Counted from the stretch's first letter, positions 1 to 10,325 are shown. The stretch is DNA of 64,000 bases from Anastrepha obliqua (GCF_027943255.1 NW_026562179.1:5582501-5646500), one strand, 5' to 3'. Translations and numbers: made by a program. The notes: generated by a model from the sequence alone, not told the origin.

Positions 1-445
1 ATTGCGTCGTTCGCCCTCCCTATCGGGAAAAAGTTGAAGCGCACCTATTGAATAACCCTATACACGTCGCGTCTTATTTCACTTTAATAAAAGTATTATA
101 TTTTTTTATCAAAACGCATAATCAGTTAATATAATTCGCTCTCGCTTGCAGTTCAAGCAAGGTACATTAGCTTGCGTACAGAATAGATTCGTACATTTGA
201 TATGCCCATATGATTTGTATGCATCTTTATATATAGATTTGTTCTTTTTGTTTGAAAATTGCGCGAAATTGTATATATGCATGTTTATATGTATTGGCAT
301 AGGACATATGTATATTCGACTATGAAAATTTCACCAAAGTAAATATTATTATATTATATTTTTTCCTTCATATATAATAATAAATTAATAATAAAAACGT
401 TAAAACAACAGGTATTATTTACGACTAGTCAAAAATACGACTGAT
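1..445. other. AT-rich stretch without a gene
   Basis: I see no coding, tRNA or repeat signature here. The stretch is AT-rich with short homopolymers and a run of ATATAATAA-type sequence around 345-400. The open frames are short and have no recognisable motif. It lies directly upstream of the 5'-truncated mariner fragment. Confidence 0.5.
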
Positions 446-451
446 TCAAAA

Positions 452-1057
452 GTGGTGAGTTTTTTGCATCGGATGGTGACTGGCGACGAAAAATGGATCC
501 ACTACGATAACCCAAAACGCAAAAAATCATGGGGTTTGCCCGGCCACGCATCAACGTCGACGGCCAAGCAGAATATTCACGGCAAGAAAATCATGCTCTG
601 CATTTGGTGGGATAAGGTCCGCGTCGTATATTTTGAGCTGCTCCAACCGGGCGAAACAATCACGGGGGATCGTTACCGACTGCAATTGATGCGTTTAAGC
701 CGGGTATTGAAAGAAAAACGGCCGGAAACGGTAAAAAGGCACGACAAGGTTATTTTGCAACATGACAACGCTCGGCCGCATGTTGATCAACCTGTCAAAA
801 AATACCTTGGAACGCTTGGCTGGGAAGTGGTACCCCACCCGCCGTATAGTCCAGACATAGCTCCCTCCGATTATCATTTGTTCCGGCATATGAGTCTCGA
901 TTTGGCGGACCAGCGGTTCTCCTCGTACGAGGCTACCAAAATATGGGTTGAGTCATGGATAGCCAAGCAGCGGCCAGAATTTTGGAGAAACGGCATCCGG
1001 AAATTGCCCGAAAGATGGGCGAAAGTTGTAGCTAGCGATGGCCAATACTTCGAATAA
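452..1057 (+). pseudogene. mariner (mauritiana-type) transposase, N-terminus missing
   Basis: The frame covers the catalytic part of a Tc1/mariner transposase, which cuts and pastes its own element. The first catalytic Asp is in VTGDEKW (about residue 11-17 of the open frame). The second is in HDNARPH, and the third follows 34 residues later in the PSDYHLF motif, giving the DD34D spacing of true mariners. The C-terminus KLPERWAKVVASDGQYFE is the family's usual ending. The N-terminal helix-turn-helix half is absent: the frame simply begins at a non-ATG codon after AT-rich DNA, so this is a 5'-truncated relic of about 200 of the usual 345 residues. The catalytic half has no internal stop. Its GC content is visibly higher than its surroundings. 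Confidence 0.88.
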
Positions 1058-1178
1058 AATATTTTGTACCGTTTTTTCACAATAAAGCCCCAAATCTTCG
1101 AAAAAAACCTTTAAAACTAATTCAACCTCCAATATTTTATTCAAAATCAACACCGGGCCTTGAAACTTAACCACCCTT
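1058..1178 (+). mobile_element. mariner-like 3' end segment
   Basis: This non-coding stretch follows the transposase stop. Its last 50 bases, including CTTGAAACTTAACCACCCTT, recur almost unchanged at 51190-51233 after a different mariner-type transposase C-terminus. That suggests a shared terminal inverted repeat or a recombinant end. The LIR element begins abruptly at about 1179. Confidence 0.5.
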
Positions 1179-3035
1179 CACCGGTAGAAACCTGAATTCG
1201 GTATTTTTTAAACAAAAATTGGGAATTTTTAGTTTCCACACAACCATTGAGGTTAGTATTTAGTGTGCGGTTGCCCAATAGCCTTATATCACTCTTATAC
1301 ACGTTCATATACTAAAAATAAGCACAATCCGTATGAAATATGTACATAAATAAGCAAAAAATTTAAAAATGTATATGTAAATGAAATTATTTAAAACTGA
1401 AATACAAAAGTTATTTAATAATAATAAAGTAATGAACTCGAAAAACATAAGTTATAACTAAATACATGACACTTTGCAATTTTTTAATATAACACAGAAA
1501 GTGGGCAACAAAAAAAAACTCTCCAACAACGAACAGAATAAATTTAAGCAGATCACCTTTAATTTTTGTAAAATATCTCAAACTCAAATTCAATTCCTTT
1601 ACCTAAGCTTTTCAACCATAGAATATTTACGTATATACAAATTTACATAAACCAACACACAGTTTTCAACATTACATTACATTATGTACATAAGACTAAT
1701 TAAAAGTAGAAGTCGAAAAGGATATAACGGGCTTTGGATTCTTCAAACTCACTTCAATTCAAATTATTACATTTCAATTGAATTAATTTTAAGACAAATA
1801 ATTATAAACATTTCAACACGTCATTTCTCCATTAAGGGTAAGACTCCGTCAGAAAATATGAGATTTGCAAGTGGTCTTTCGATTTCTTTGAAACTTTGGG
1901 AAATATTAGTTCTAGGTAAGATACATTCGAGCCTAAAAGGATTTTGAAAAATTTTCAAAATTGAGTCATCTACGCCATGTTGAAAATCGGGACCGTGTTT
2001 TTTTCAAAACCCAATATTTCTTGAACCGTTGGATGGATTTCAATGCAATTTACAGACAATATAGAAACAAATAAGTAGTTTAAATTAGTATTATGTTAAA
2101 AAAAAATTTCGAAATTTTGACCAAAAAAAAGTCAAAAAAATTTTTTGAATCAATTTTTAGTTGATTTGGCCAGTTTTTTAGATTTTCTGTTATACACGTA
2201 ACGATTCCTTATGATTTAACCTTTATTTTGGAAAAAAAATTTTATGGTGTCTATAATAGTTCTCGAGATATTCCGATTTTAGTGGAAGCGCGCACGCACG
2301 GTTCGCGCTGCGTTATGTGTTCCTGTATGAAGTGACTGGAGCAGACTGCTGCAGGTCTGTGCGCGTTTTTCTACTCCCGCGCTGCGTAACCGCGAACTTC
2401 ACGGTGCGCGCTTCCACTAAAATCGCAATATCTCGAGAACTAATTATTATAGACACCATAAATTTTTTTTTTTCAAAATAAAGGTTAAATCATAAGGAAT
2501 CGTTACGTGTATAACAGAAAATCTAAAAAACTGGCCAAATCAACTAAAAATTGATTCAAAAAATTTTTTTGACTTTTTTTTGGTCAAAATTTCGAAATTT
2601 TTTTTTTAACATAATACTAATTTAAACTACTTATTTGTTTCTATATTGTCTGTAAATTGCATTGAAATCCATCCAACGGTTCAAGAAATATTGATTTTTG
2701 AAAAAAAACACGGTCCCGATTTTCAACATGGCGTAGATGACTCAATTTTGAAAATTTTTCAAAATCCTTTTAGGCTCGAATGTATCTTACCTAGAACTAA
2801 TATTTCCCCAAGTTTCAAACAAATCGAAAGACCACTTGCAAATCTCATATTTTCTGACGGAGTCTTACCCTTAAGCAAAAATGAACTGCTTTCGTTAGTT
2901 ATTTTTGGTGCGTTTTCTCTGACAGCCCAAGCCTCAGTTGTTCAAAATCCCATAGTGTGTGAATGCTGTCAAATTTTGAAACGAGCTCATGGGCGCGCTC
3001 TATCTCAAAATGAAAGAGTTTCACATCTAGTCAAC
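1179..3035 (+). repeat. LIR family copy 1 (interrupted by a TTAA foldback element)
   Basis: This is a member of a dispersed non-coding family seen at least six times in the window (also 6661, 8334, 11797, 23055 and 23590). Diagnostic stretches are the start ACCGGTAGAAACNTGAAT, the block around 1240-1290 and the end segment with AAACGAGCTCATGGGCGCGC at about 2977-2999. The right end is followed by TA. A 1035-bp element sits in the middle at a TTAA. No protein is encoded. I cannot assign a superfamily. Confidence 0.7.
1836..2870. mobile_element. TTAA-flanked foldback (long hairpin) element
   Basis: The left arm (1836 to about 2300) is repeated in inverted orientation at about 2402-2870, so the two arms could form a hairpin about 465 bp long around a GC-rich loop of about 100 bp. 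The outermost bases are GGGTAAGACTCCGTCAG and CTGACGGAGTCTTACCC. TTAA flanks both ends (1832-1835 and 2871-2874). Other LIR copies have a single TTAA or ATTAAG at this spot, so the TTAA is a target-site duplication. TTAA targets are typical of piggyBac-type elements and some others. No transposase is encoded, so it must be moved in trans or be dead. The frame at 2646-3047 is only a reading through this repeat. Confidence 0.82.
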
Positions 3036-3075
3036 TATGATAGATAACATAGATGACTAGATGCGAAACCAAGGC
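3036..3075. repeat. palindromic junction between LIR ends
   Basis: The bases around 3024-3063 form an almost perfect palindrome of about 40 bp centred on TATGATAGATAACATA. The end of LIR copy 1 and the beginning of a second, aborted LIR end (GATGACTAGATGCGAAAC, 3052-3069) face each other across it. Confidence 0.55.
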
Positions 3076-3228
3076 GAATTTAATATAGGTGACAGCAACC
3101 ACATATAAGTAAAGCCCTACATGTTTTTGTTGTTGCTTTTGGTCCAAGCATCAAGTCAAAATCAGCTGTTCATTTGCAGTGTGATTTGCTTGTGAAACGT
3201 ATGCTGGAAATAGTCACAAAATAAAAAG

Positions 3229-4060
3229 TTTTTTTTTTATTAATACTTTTATTTGCAATCTATTCTAAGAACAATAAGCAAATTATATAACATTGTGGTT
3301 ATTTGACATGTATTATTGATCTCCAGTGAAAACAATAATAATATACTTATATGTAATACATACATATATTTATACCAAGTTAAGGCTATACATGTGATAA
3401 CGTTATATGAATATGTTGTAAACTTATTAATAATAGTGATTAGGTACGAAATGGGAGATCTAAAACATGTTGTCTTTTCAGTCTTATTATTTCATTGGTT
3501 TCATCTAAAAGAGTTATTGCAAGCGGGTTTTCATGATAGCTTATCCTTTGCAAATATGCTGTACTGAATCTTTTAATCTCAGTTTTTATGAAACGAATAT
3601 GTAAGTCTGAATGAATGGCTTTATTGGTAATGAACCAGGGTGCACTCGTTATCAATCGAAGGGTTTTCGACTGATATCTTTGTAAGATTTCTATATTAGA
3701 ATTAGAGGCTGTTCCCCAAAGTTGTACGCCATATGTCCATACTGGCTTCAATAGGGCTTTGTAGAATAATAATTTGGTTTCAAGGTAAAGTGGTGACTTA
3801 GGTCCAAGCAACCAATAGAGTTTTCTTGTTTTAATTTTTAATTGGTTAGCTTTAGCTTGTATATGACACTTCCATGTTAATCGCTTGTCTAGGTGTAAGC
3901 CTAAATATTTTACACTGTTACATTTAGGAATAATGTTTCCATTGATCTGCAAGTCAGGACAGTCATTTCGCCGTAGTGTAAATAAAACATGTACAGATTT
4001 GTTGGTATTAACTTTAATCTTCTTTAATAAAAAGTCGCCACATTTCCCACAGTTCATTGA
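3229..4060 (-). pseudogene. jockey-clade LINE, 3' part of reverse transcriptase
   Basis: The minus-strand frame (4057-3440, 205 residues) is the thumb and connection region of a jockey-type non-LTR reverse transcriptase. Visible landmarks are VKYLGLHLDKRLTWKCHI, then LLFYKALLKPVWTYGVQLWG, then a closing LKRQHVLDL motif. The catalytic palm is missing, which fits ordinary 5' truncation during reverse transcription. A 3' UTR follows to about 3229 and ends in an AATAAA-like signal and a short poly(A) on the minus strand (a T-run at 3229-3238 on plus). There is no RNase H domain, as is usual for jockey. The frame is uninterrupted, so insertion may be fairly recent. Confidence 0.85.
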
Positions 4061-4403
4061 AAATTTCGTATGTAGGTTATGTGTAAGGTGGATTTATTAT
4101 GTGTGAATTGTAAGTTCTTGTGGATATGAAAGGAATCATTTGAGTTTGCGGTATTTTAATTATCAATACATACATATTTCAGAATTTGCCACGGGCATGC
4201 ATAAGGTGAAATTGAATGTAGAGAGTGAAGTTTGAACGCGGAAAAGTTTAAAATAGAGAAACTTAACGCAAAAAAACTTCGAAACAAGGGCAAAATTAAA
4301 GTCTCTGCGTACAGAAATTAGTGTATGTAATATTGAGCTCAATTGTATTTGTATCACATTTTTAATTTGCAATTTTTACATGTGTAATTCTATATCCTCA
4401 TAG
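4061..4403. other. AT-rich stretch without a gene
   Basis: Nothing coding is recognised. A short motif at about 4085-4100 (AAGGTGGATTTATTATGTG) resembles segments near 3066 and, inverted, near 6640. Confidence 0.4.
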
Positions 4404-4544
4404 GATATTGATGGCTATCAGAAACCCACCTTGGCTGCTAATGACTATGATGGCTTCATACTAAATACTGTTGAGATGCGCATACCATATTGCATAAAAA
4501 TGTTTGCTTCATGTTTTTTGTGGAAAATCGATCGCTATGATTGA
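4404..4544 (+). other. exon-like open stretch, unrecognised
   Basis: A 46-codon open stretch begins right after a good acceptor-like sequence (TTCTATATCCTCATAG) and runs to a TGA. The translated start, DIDGYQKPTLAANDYDGF, looks protein-like rather than random, but I do not recognise it. I see no clear donor site. It could be a decayed exon, or chance. Confidence 0.22.
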
Positions 4545-4848
4545 CATCTAAAATTGAACACTTAAAAACTCTGGATAACAAATTTGTAACATGCTTGTGA
4601 ATTCATTTTATATAATTCAACTTTATTGATTTTATAGCCTGTATTTGGAACATAAGTTCTTGAACATTGAAAAATTGACTAAAAATTAAGTATTTAATTT
4701 AATTAAATTTACATTAATTTTATTTCATCTATTTGGATATTTTATTTGCTGTGCGCTGTCTGGTATCGTCGTCTAAATTTGTGAGCTCTTATGATATAAA
4801 AAACAAATTATAATTTATGCCTATTATTCGAATTATTATTATGCATAT

Positions 4849-4956
4849 CTGCTTATACTCGATATCTGAAACTGAGTATTCGCTTCTAGCTTCCAACAGT
4901 GCATGTGGTAATTCGGCAGCTTCAATTAAGGGATTATGTTTGACGAACAAATTGTA
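4849..4956 (-). pseudogene. Nup160: Nup160-like coding fragment (more C-terminal piece)
   Basis: The minus-strand translation includes LFVKHNPLIEAAELPHALLEA, similar in pattern to the alpha-helical repeat that follows the WLxxxYK motif in Nup160, a scaffold protein of the Y-complex (Nup107-160 complex) of the nuclear pore. It lies downstream, in gene order, of the better preserved piece at 5955-6115. An in-frame stop directly upstream and the lack of a usable acceptor in the same frame suggest decay. The match is from memory of the family and is modest on its own. Confidence 0.35.
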
Positions 4957-5084
4957 GTATGATTATAAGTTGAACATGCCTAACGTAGTATACTCAGTTG
5001 TTTTTAATTTAATTAATGCATGCTTCATATTTCAAAGGTTCATTGCATGAGCTGCACAAGCTGACAACAAGCATAAACGTTAAG

Positions 5085-5705
5085 TAAACATGTGTGTTCA
5101 AGGAAACGAAATTGCCGACGAATTGGTCAACCGTGGATCAGCGGTGCCCCCACATAGGCCAGAGCCAATAATCGGAATCAGTCCCGCAGGAATCAAGAAT
5201 TGGATCAGCGATTATGTATGTTTGTGACAAGTCCGAACAGAAAACTGTCAAACATTCTACTAAAACTTAGAAGGAAAGACATTCGGTTGATGGTCGGCAT
5301 CATTAAAGGACACAACCCATGGGGTCAGCATATGACCACTATTGGAATCATCGAGAACCCGGTATGCCTGTCATGCTTGGAGGAGGCGGATAGCACTGAG
5401 CAATTTCTTTGTGAGTGTCCTGCCTTTGCTAGAGCAAGGCTACGAGTATTGGGTTCCGATGTCATGAGAATGAGTAATATTCGTTCTCTAAAACTGGAGG
5501 ATATTTACATATTTGCCAAAGAATCTGGAAAATTCTCACAGGACTCTATCTCTGTCTCTATTCTTTCCTATCTCTTTCTCTGATACTTTTCTCCTTCCCT
5601 CCTTGACTATCTACCCCCTTTCCAGAGCTTTAAATACAATGGGCTCTTTAGCCTCAGCGTTTTAGGAGCCACCAAATCTCCTGGTGCTCCTTGGCATTTT
5701 CAAAT
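5085..5705 (+). pseudogene. LINE fragment with RNase H end and CCHC-like tail (I/R1 type)
   Basis: From about 5095 the translation reads GNEIADELVNRGSA, the last conserved block of an RNase H domain. After a frameshift near 5215, the frame 5200-5583 continues with the usual C-terminal region of such LINEs, including CLSCLEEADSTEQFLCECPA, a zinc-binding-like Cys motif. A short 3' UTR to about 5705 follows. Everything upstream (EN and RT) is missing, so this is a strongly 5'-truncated copy. It sits between two Nup160-like pieces, as if inserted into a former intron. The clade (I, R1 or LOA) cannot be settled from this tail. Confidence 0.72.
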
Positions 5706-5954
5706 TCGTTCAATTCAAACTCGTGTTATAAAATATGTAGAAATAAGTAAAATAAGTATAAAAACTCGACCATATCGTAATGATCAATCAATAAATATTT
5801 GACAATACAACCTGTCGGTTATCCAGCATTGGTTATCAAACAGAAAATCGTCTTTTATTTATTACAAAATACGATAGCTCTGGACATTTCGCCGACTGTT
5901 GGTCTGCATGTTTTTAATAAATTACGTCAAAAGTTTTTATAGCATATTTCATAC

Positions 5955-6115
5955 CTTGTAGTCATTATATAGCCATTGCGGTATAAAAGCGTTGAGACTT
6001 AGCTTGTTTGCTATATATTTACGTACGCTAGTAGAATTTTCTAACTCATAATCATAAATGAGTTTTTGTAACAGTGACCGGGTCATATTGGTTGCTTTAT
6101 TGCGATGAGGCAAAT
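5955..6115 (-). pseudogene. Nup160: Nup160-like exon with splice sites
   Basis: Nup160 is a scaffold nucleoporin of the nuclear pore Y-complex. On the minus strand a polypyrimidine tract and TTTAG acceptor (6116-6117) precede an open exon. The exon ends ...QWLYNDYK and is followed directly by the donor GTATGA (5954-5949). The series LLQKLIYDYELENS ... VRKYIANKLSLNAFIPQWLYNDYK follows the spacing of the C-terminal helices of animal Nup160 (LLSTYLERY ... NKLL ... PNWLINSYK in human, from memory). This piece has no internal stop. The neighbouring pieces are broken, so the locus is probably a partial duplicate or relic rather than the working gene. It could still be part of a real gene if the flanks are misread. 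Confidence 0.55.
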
Positions 6116-6244
6116 CTAAATTATAGAAAAAATCATATAGCAAAGAAAATGTTTCCATAGAAACTACTTTTTTTCATCAGCCATTTCATTTTCTTGTGAC
6201 CACGCTCATGCTTCATTGCCGCTTTCCTTGGTAATGCGGTGTAC

Positions 6245-6433
6245 TTATATGGGAAGAGGTGATAACCCGAAGCCAGAAAGCAGCTTCAATGCAGCAGTAT
6301 ATAAACCACAACCAGATAAAATTATTGTCAATTCTTGTAGACCTTTGTACGTCTTTTCGATAAGCAGCGAGTCGAACCAGTGCTTTGTATGATTCACCAC
6401 GGTCTAGAAATGATACAGCCACAATAAATTGTC
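6245..6433 (-). pseudogene. Nup160: Nup160-like exon, frameshifted
   Basis: An acceptor-like TTTTAG (6434-6439 region) opens an exon whose first part reads ...DRGESYKALVRLAAYRKDVQ. A shift near 6340 is needed to continue into LTIILSGCGLYTAALKLL and GFGLSPLP. The order matches the Nup160 stretch just N-terminal of the 5955-6115 piece: ARIRLTLAQ, then LLVQAGLFDTAISLC, then LPLTP in the human protein, from memory. The frame then hits a stop where the family continues, so coding sequence is lost as well as shifted. Together with the other pieces this points to a decayed gene copy. Confidence 0.45.
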
Positions 6434-6660
6434 CTAAAATTCTAAATTAATTAAATTAAAGGACAACCGCGAGTCAATAAACTGGCAAACGTGAATAAAT
6501 GTTCCATTTGCATCAATAGCTCAGTAAACACAAATGTAAACATATGTATGTATGAATATACATACCAATACAAACAAAGCATATCATTTTGACGTAAACC
6601 ATATTTACGGCGAAAAATTCAGCTGGGTGAAAGCTGTCACCTATAATAAATCCACCTTGT

Positions 6661-8329
6661 GCGAAACTCTTTTCCTCGTGAGTGCGCTGAAAGATGTAAT
6701 TTTTTTTTTTAAACTTTCGCCACACCGAAAGAAACATTGAATGGGTATTTTTTAAACAATAATTGGGAATTTTCAGTTTCCACCCCGCTATTGAGGTAAG
6801 TTTTTAGTGCGCGGTTGTCCAGTATCCTTATATCATCGGTATACACCTACGCACATATAGTTAAAGTAAGCACAATCAGTATTAAATGCATAAATAAGCA
6901 AAAAATTCAAAAATTAATATTTAAATGGAATTATTCACAATTGAAATCCAAAAGTAATATAATATTAATAGTAGTAAAGTAATGAATACGAAAAATATAT
7001 GCAAAAGTGGGTAACAAAAAATAAAATGCTGAAAGAACAGCCGGAATAACTTAAAGCAAATAACCTTTCATTTTTTATAACTTAAAAATTGCTAGCAAAC
7101 GTATGTTTGTAAAACATCGCAAACTCAAATTCAGTTCCCTCACCTACGCTTTTCAACCGTAATATATTTACAGATTAAAACCCAAACAAGTTTTCAATAT
7201 AATCACATATATGCAAAATGTATTCACATATGTATACACGACGAATTAGGAGTTGAAGCCGACAAGGATACAAGGGCTTTTGAAAATTCTAAAAACACAC
7301 TTTAATTTAAATTACTACGTTTGAATTCATTTAATTTTAAGACAAATATTTATAAAAATTTCAATCGCGGCATTTTTCCATTAGGCACAAACGAACTGTT
7401 TTCGTCAGATATTTTTCACGTGGTTTTTGTGGCAGCCCGCCATTTCGCCTATCAGCTGCTCGTCATCCCATGATACGTGAATGCTGCCAAATTTTGAAAC
7501 GAGCTAATGGGCGCGCTATCTCCCAATATGAAAGAGCTTCGCCTCTTATTATCTATGATAGATGGCGAAATGATAGGTGAAATGGCGGGCTGCCGGAGAA
7601 AACGCGCCCAAAATAACTAATGAAAACAGTTCGTTTTTGGTTAATGGAGAAATTACGCGGTTGAAATGTTTATAATTATTTGTCTTAAAATTAATTTAAT
7701 TGAAACATAATAATTTAATTTGAAGGGAGTTTGTAGAACTTTCCAAAGTTTTTTATATCCTTTTCGGCTTCTACTTTTTATTCGTCTTGTGTACATATCT
7801 GAATACATTTTACATACTTGTAATTTTATTGAAAACTGTGCGTTGGTTTATGTCTCTAAATTTGTGTATATGTAAGTATTTCGAGTTCATTACTTTATTA
7901 TTATTATATAGCATTTGTATACCAATTTTGAATAATTCAATTTAAATATTTTTTATTTTGTAGCTTAGTTATGTACTTTATGCTGATTGTGCTTATTTTT
8001 ATTATATGTAGGTGTATACGGGTGATATAAGGTTACTGGGCAACCGCGCACTATAAACGAACCTCAGTGGTGGTGTGGAAACTAAAAATTCCCAATGCTT
8101 GTTTAAACTTTATGCTGATTGTGCTAATTTTTATTATATGTAGGTGTATATGGGTGATATAAGGTTACTGGGCAACCGCGCACTATAAACGAACCTCAGT
8201 GGTGGTGTGGAAACTAAAAATTCCCAGTGCTTGTTTAAAAAATTCCCATTCAATGTTTTTTCCGGTGTAGTATTGCTGACGAATGTTATAAAAAATGCAC
8301 ATTTCTTAGCGCTCTCACGAGAAAAAGAG
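6661..8329. repeat. LIR family copy 2 (foldback arrangement)
   Basis: The left arm (about 6661-7560) and the right arm (about 7560-8329) are inverted copies of the same LIR sequence and meet at a centre with TTATCTATGATAGATGGCG. The right arm contains a direct 132-bp duplication (7977-8108 and 8109-8240). It abuts LIR copy 3 almost head-to-tail at 8330. No coding frame of substance. Confidence 0.7.
7977..8240. repeat. 132-bp direct duplication inside LIR copy 2
   Basis: Two adjacent units both start TTTATGCTGATTGTGCT and end with TGCTTGTTTAAA, differing at only a few positions. This is a local tandem duplication of the LIR end segment. Confidence 0.85.
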
Positions 8330-8333
8330 CATA

Positions 8334-10325
8334 GATGACTAGAAGAGAAACTCTTTTTCTCGTGAGAGCGCTGAAAAATGTGCATTTTTTAGAACATTTG
8401 CCAATATTGCCACACCGGTAGAAACATGAATTGGGTATTTTTTAAACAACAATTGGGAATTTATAGTTTCCACACTACCATTGAGGTTAGTATTTAGTGT
8501 GCCGTTATCCAATAGCCTTATATCACTCGTCGTCACCTACATATACTAAAAATAAGCACAATCCGTATGAAATATGTACATAAATAAGCAAAAAAATTAA
8601 AAATGTATATGTAAATAAAATTATTTAAAACTGAAATACAAGAGTAATTAAATAATAATAAATTAGTGAACTCGAAAAACATAAGTTATAATTAAATACA
8701 TGACATTTTGCAATCTATATATATAAATGTGAAAATCTGTCCCTATATTCGCTTAAAACTCGAGAACGGCTGAACGGATTTATCTTATCTTGGTCTTGAA
8801 TTATTCGTGGAGGTCTAGGGAAGGTTTAAAAGGTGAGAAAAATTCGAATAATTGCCGGGAAAATGGTCAAAACGTGGACCCGGGTAACCTTTAGTTGTGT
8901 ATGTACAATATGGGTATCAAATGAAAGCTGTTGATAAGTACGGGGTCATTTTCATACCTATTGATCACTAAGGTCTCGAAATATATGCCAAAACGTGGAC
9001 CCGCCGTGTCTTTGCACCGAATTAAACCAAACTCACACACATTGTTAAGGAGGTATTGAAGATGGTTTCCGTATAGTTTGGATACCTATTGGTAGATACG
9101 GTCTCGAGATATAGGTCAAAACGTGGACCCGGGTAACCTGGGGATGTGTATGTACAATATGGGTATCAAATGGAAGCTGTTGGTGAATGCTTTAGTTCAG
9201 AGTATTTCCATCCGCTCCATGACTAGGGTCTCGAGATAGAGACCAAAACGTGGACCCTAGAATATGTTTGTACAATATGGATATCAAATGAAAGCTGTGG
9301 TTAAGTGCTTTAATACGGGTCAATTTTCATACCTATTGATGACTAGGGTCTCGAAATATATGCCAAAACGTGGACCCGCCGTGTCTTTAAACCGAATTAA
9401 ACCAAACTTACACACATTGTTAAGTAGGTATTGAAGATGGTTTCCGTATAGTTTGAATACCTATTGGTAGATAGGGTCTCGAGATATAGGTCAAAACGTG
9501 GACCCGGGTAACCTTCGGACGTAAATGGAAGCTGTTAATGATTTCTATAGTATAGACTATTTTTCATACCGTTCCGTGACTAGGGTCTCGAGATATAGGT
9601 CAAAACGTGGACCCGGGTAACCTTTGGTTGTGTATGTACAATATGGGTATCAAATGAAAGCTGTTGATAAGTGCTTTAATATGGGGTAATTTTCATACTT
9701 ATTGATGACTAGGGTCTCGAAATATATGCCAAAACGTGGATCCACCGTGTATTTGCCCAGCGAAGCGGGCCTAGTTTGCTAGTTTTTTAATATAACACAG
9801 AAAGTGGGTAACAAAAAAAAATTCTAAAATAACGAACAGAATAAGTTAAAGCAGATTACCTTTAATCTTTGTAAAATATCTTAAACTCAAATTCAATTCC
9901 CTTACCTACGCTTTTCAACCATAGAATATTTACTTATATACAAATTTATAATACATAAACCAACACACAGTTTTCAATAAAATTTCATGTATGTGCGAGT
10001 AAAACGTATTCATATGCATATGTACACAAGACGAATTAAAAGTAGAAGCTGAAAAGGATATAACGATCTTTGAATTAATTTTAAGACAAATAATTATAAA
10101 CATGTCAACACGCTATTTTTCCATTAAGCAAAAACGAATTGTTTTCGTCAGTTATTTTTGGCGCGTTTCTTCTGGCAGTCTGCCATTTCAGCTATCAGCT
10201 GTTCAAAATCCCATAATGTGTGGATGCTGCCAAGTTTTGAAACGTCCTCATGGGCGCGCTCTCTCTCCAAATGAAAGAGTTTACCATCTTATTATCTATG
10301 AAAAAGAGTTTCGCAACTAGTCATC
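8334..10325 (+). repeat. LIR family copy 3 (interrupted by a Helitron)
   Basis: This copy starts GATGACTAGAAGAGAAACTC after TA and ends ...CGCAACTAGTCATC. It is split by a Helitron at 8714-9782. Joining the flanks restores GCAA followed by six T, exactly as found at the same place in copy 1 (about 1475-1487). Confidence 0.72.
8714..9782 (+). mobile_element. non-autonomous Helitron with internal minisatellite
   Basis: The element begins TCTATATATATAA and ends GCGAAGCGGG...TTTGCTAG. It lies exactly between an A and a T of the host LIR copy with no target duplication, as expected of Helitrons (TC start, CTAG end, A|T target). It encodes no Rep-helicase. The body is a tandem array of about eight units of 109-129 bp, marked by AAAACGTGGACCC (starts near 8869, 8990, 9119, 9245, 9365, 9493, 9602 and 9731), often with GGGTATCAAATGAAAGCTG. 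It would depend on an autonomous Helitron for movement. Confidence 0.85.

Noticed and set aside
2646..3047. A 133-residue plus frame with protein-like composition
   Set aside because: It reads through the right arm of the TTAA foldback element and the LIR repeat and has no recognisable domain.
8860..9780. Possible CRISPR-like or satellite array
   Set aside because: The units are 109-129 bp, diverged, and enclosed by Helitron ends. This is a eukaryotic minisatellite inside a transposon.
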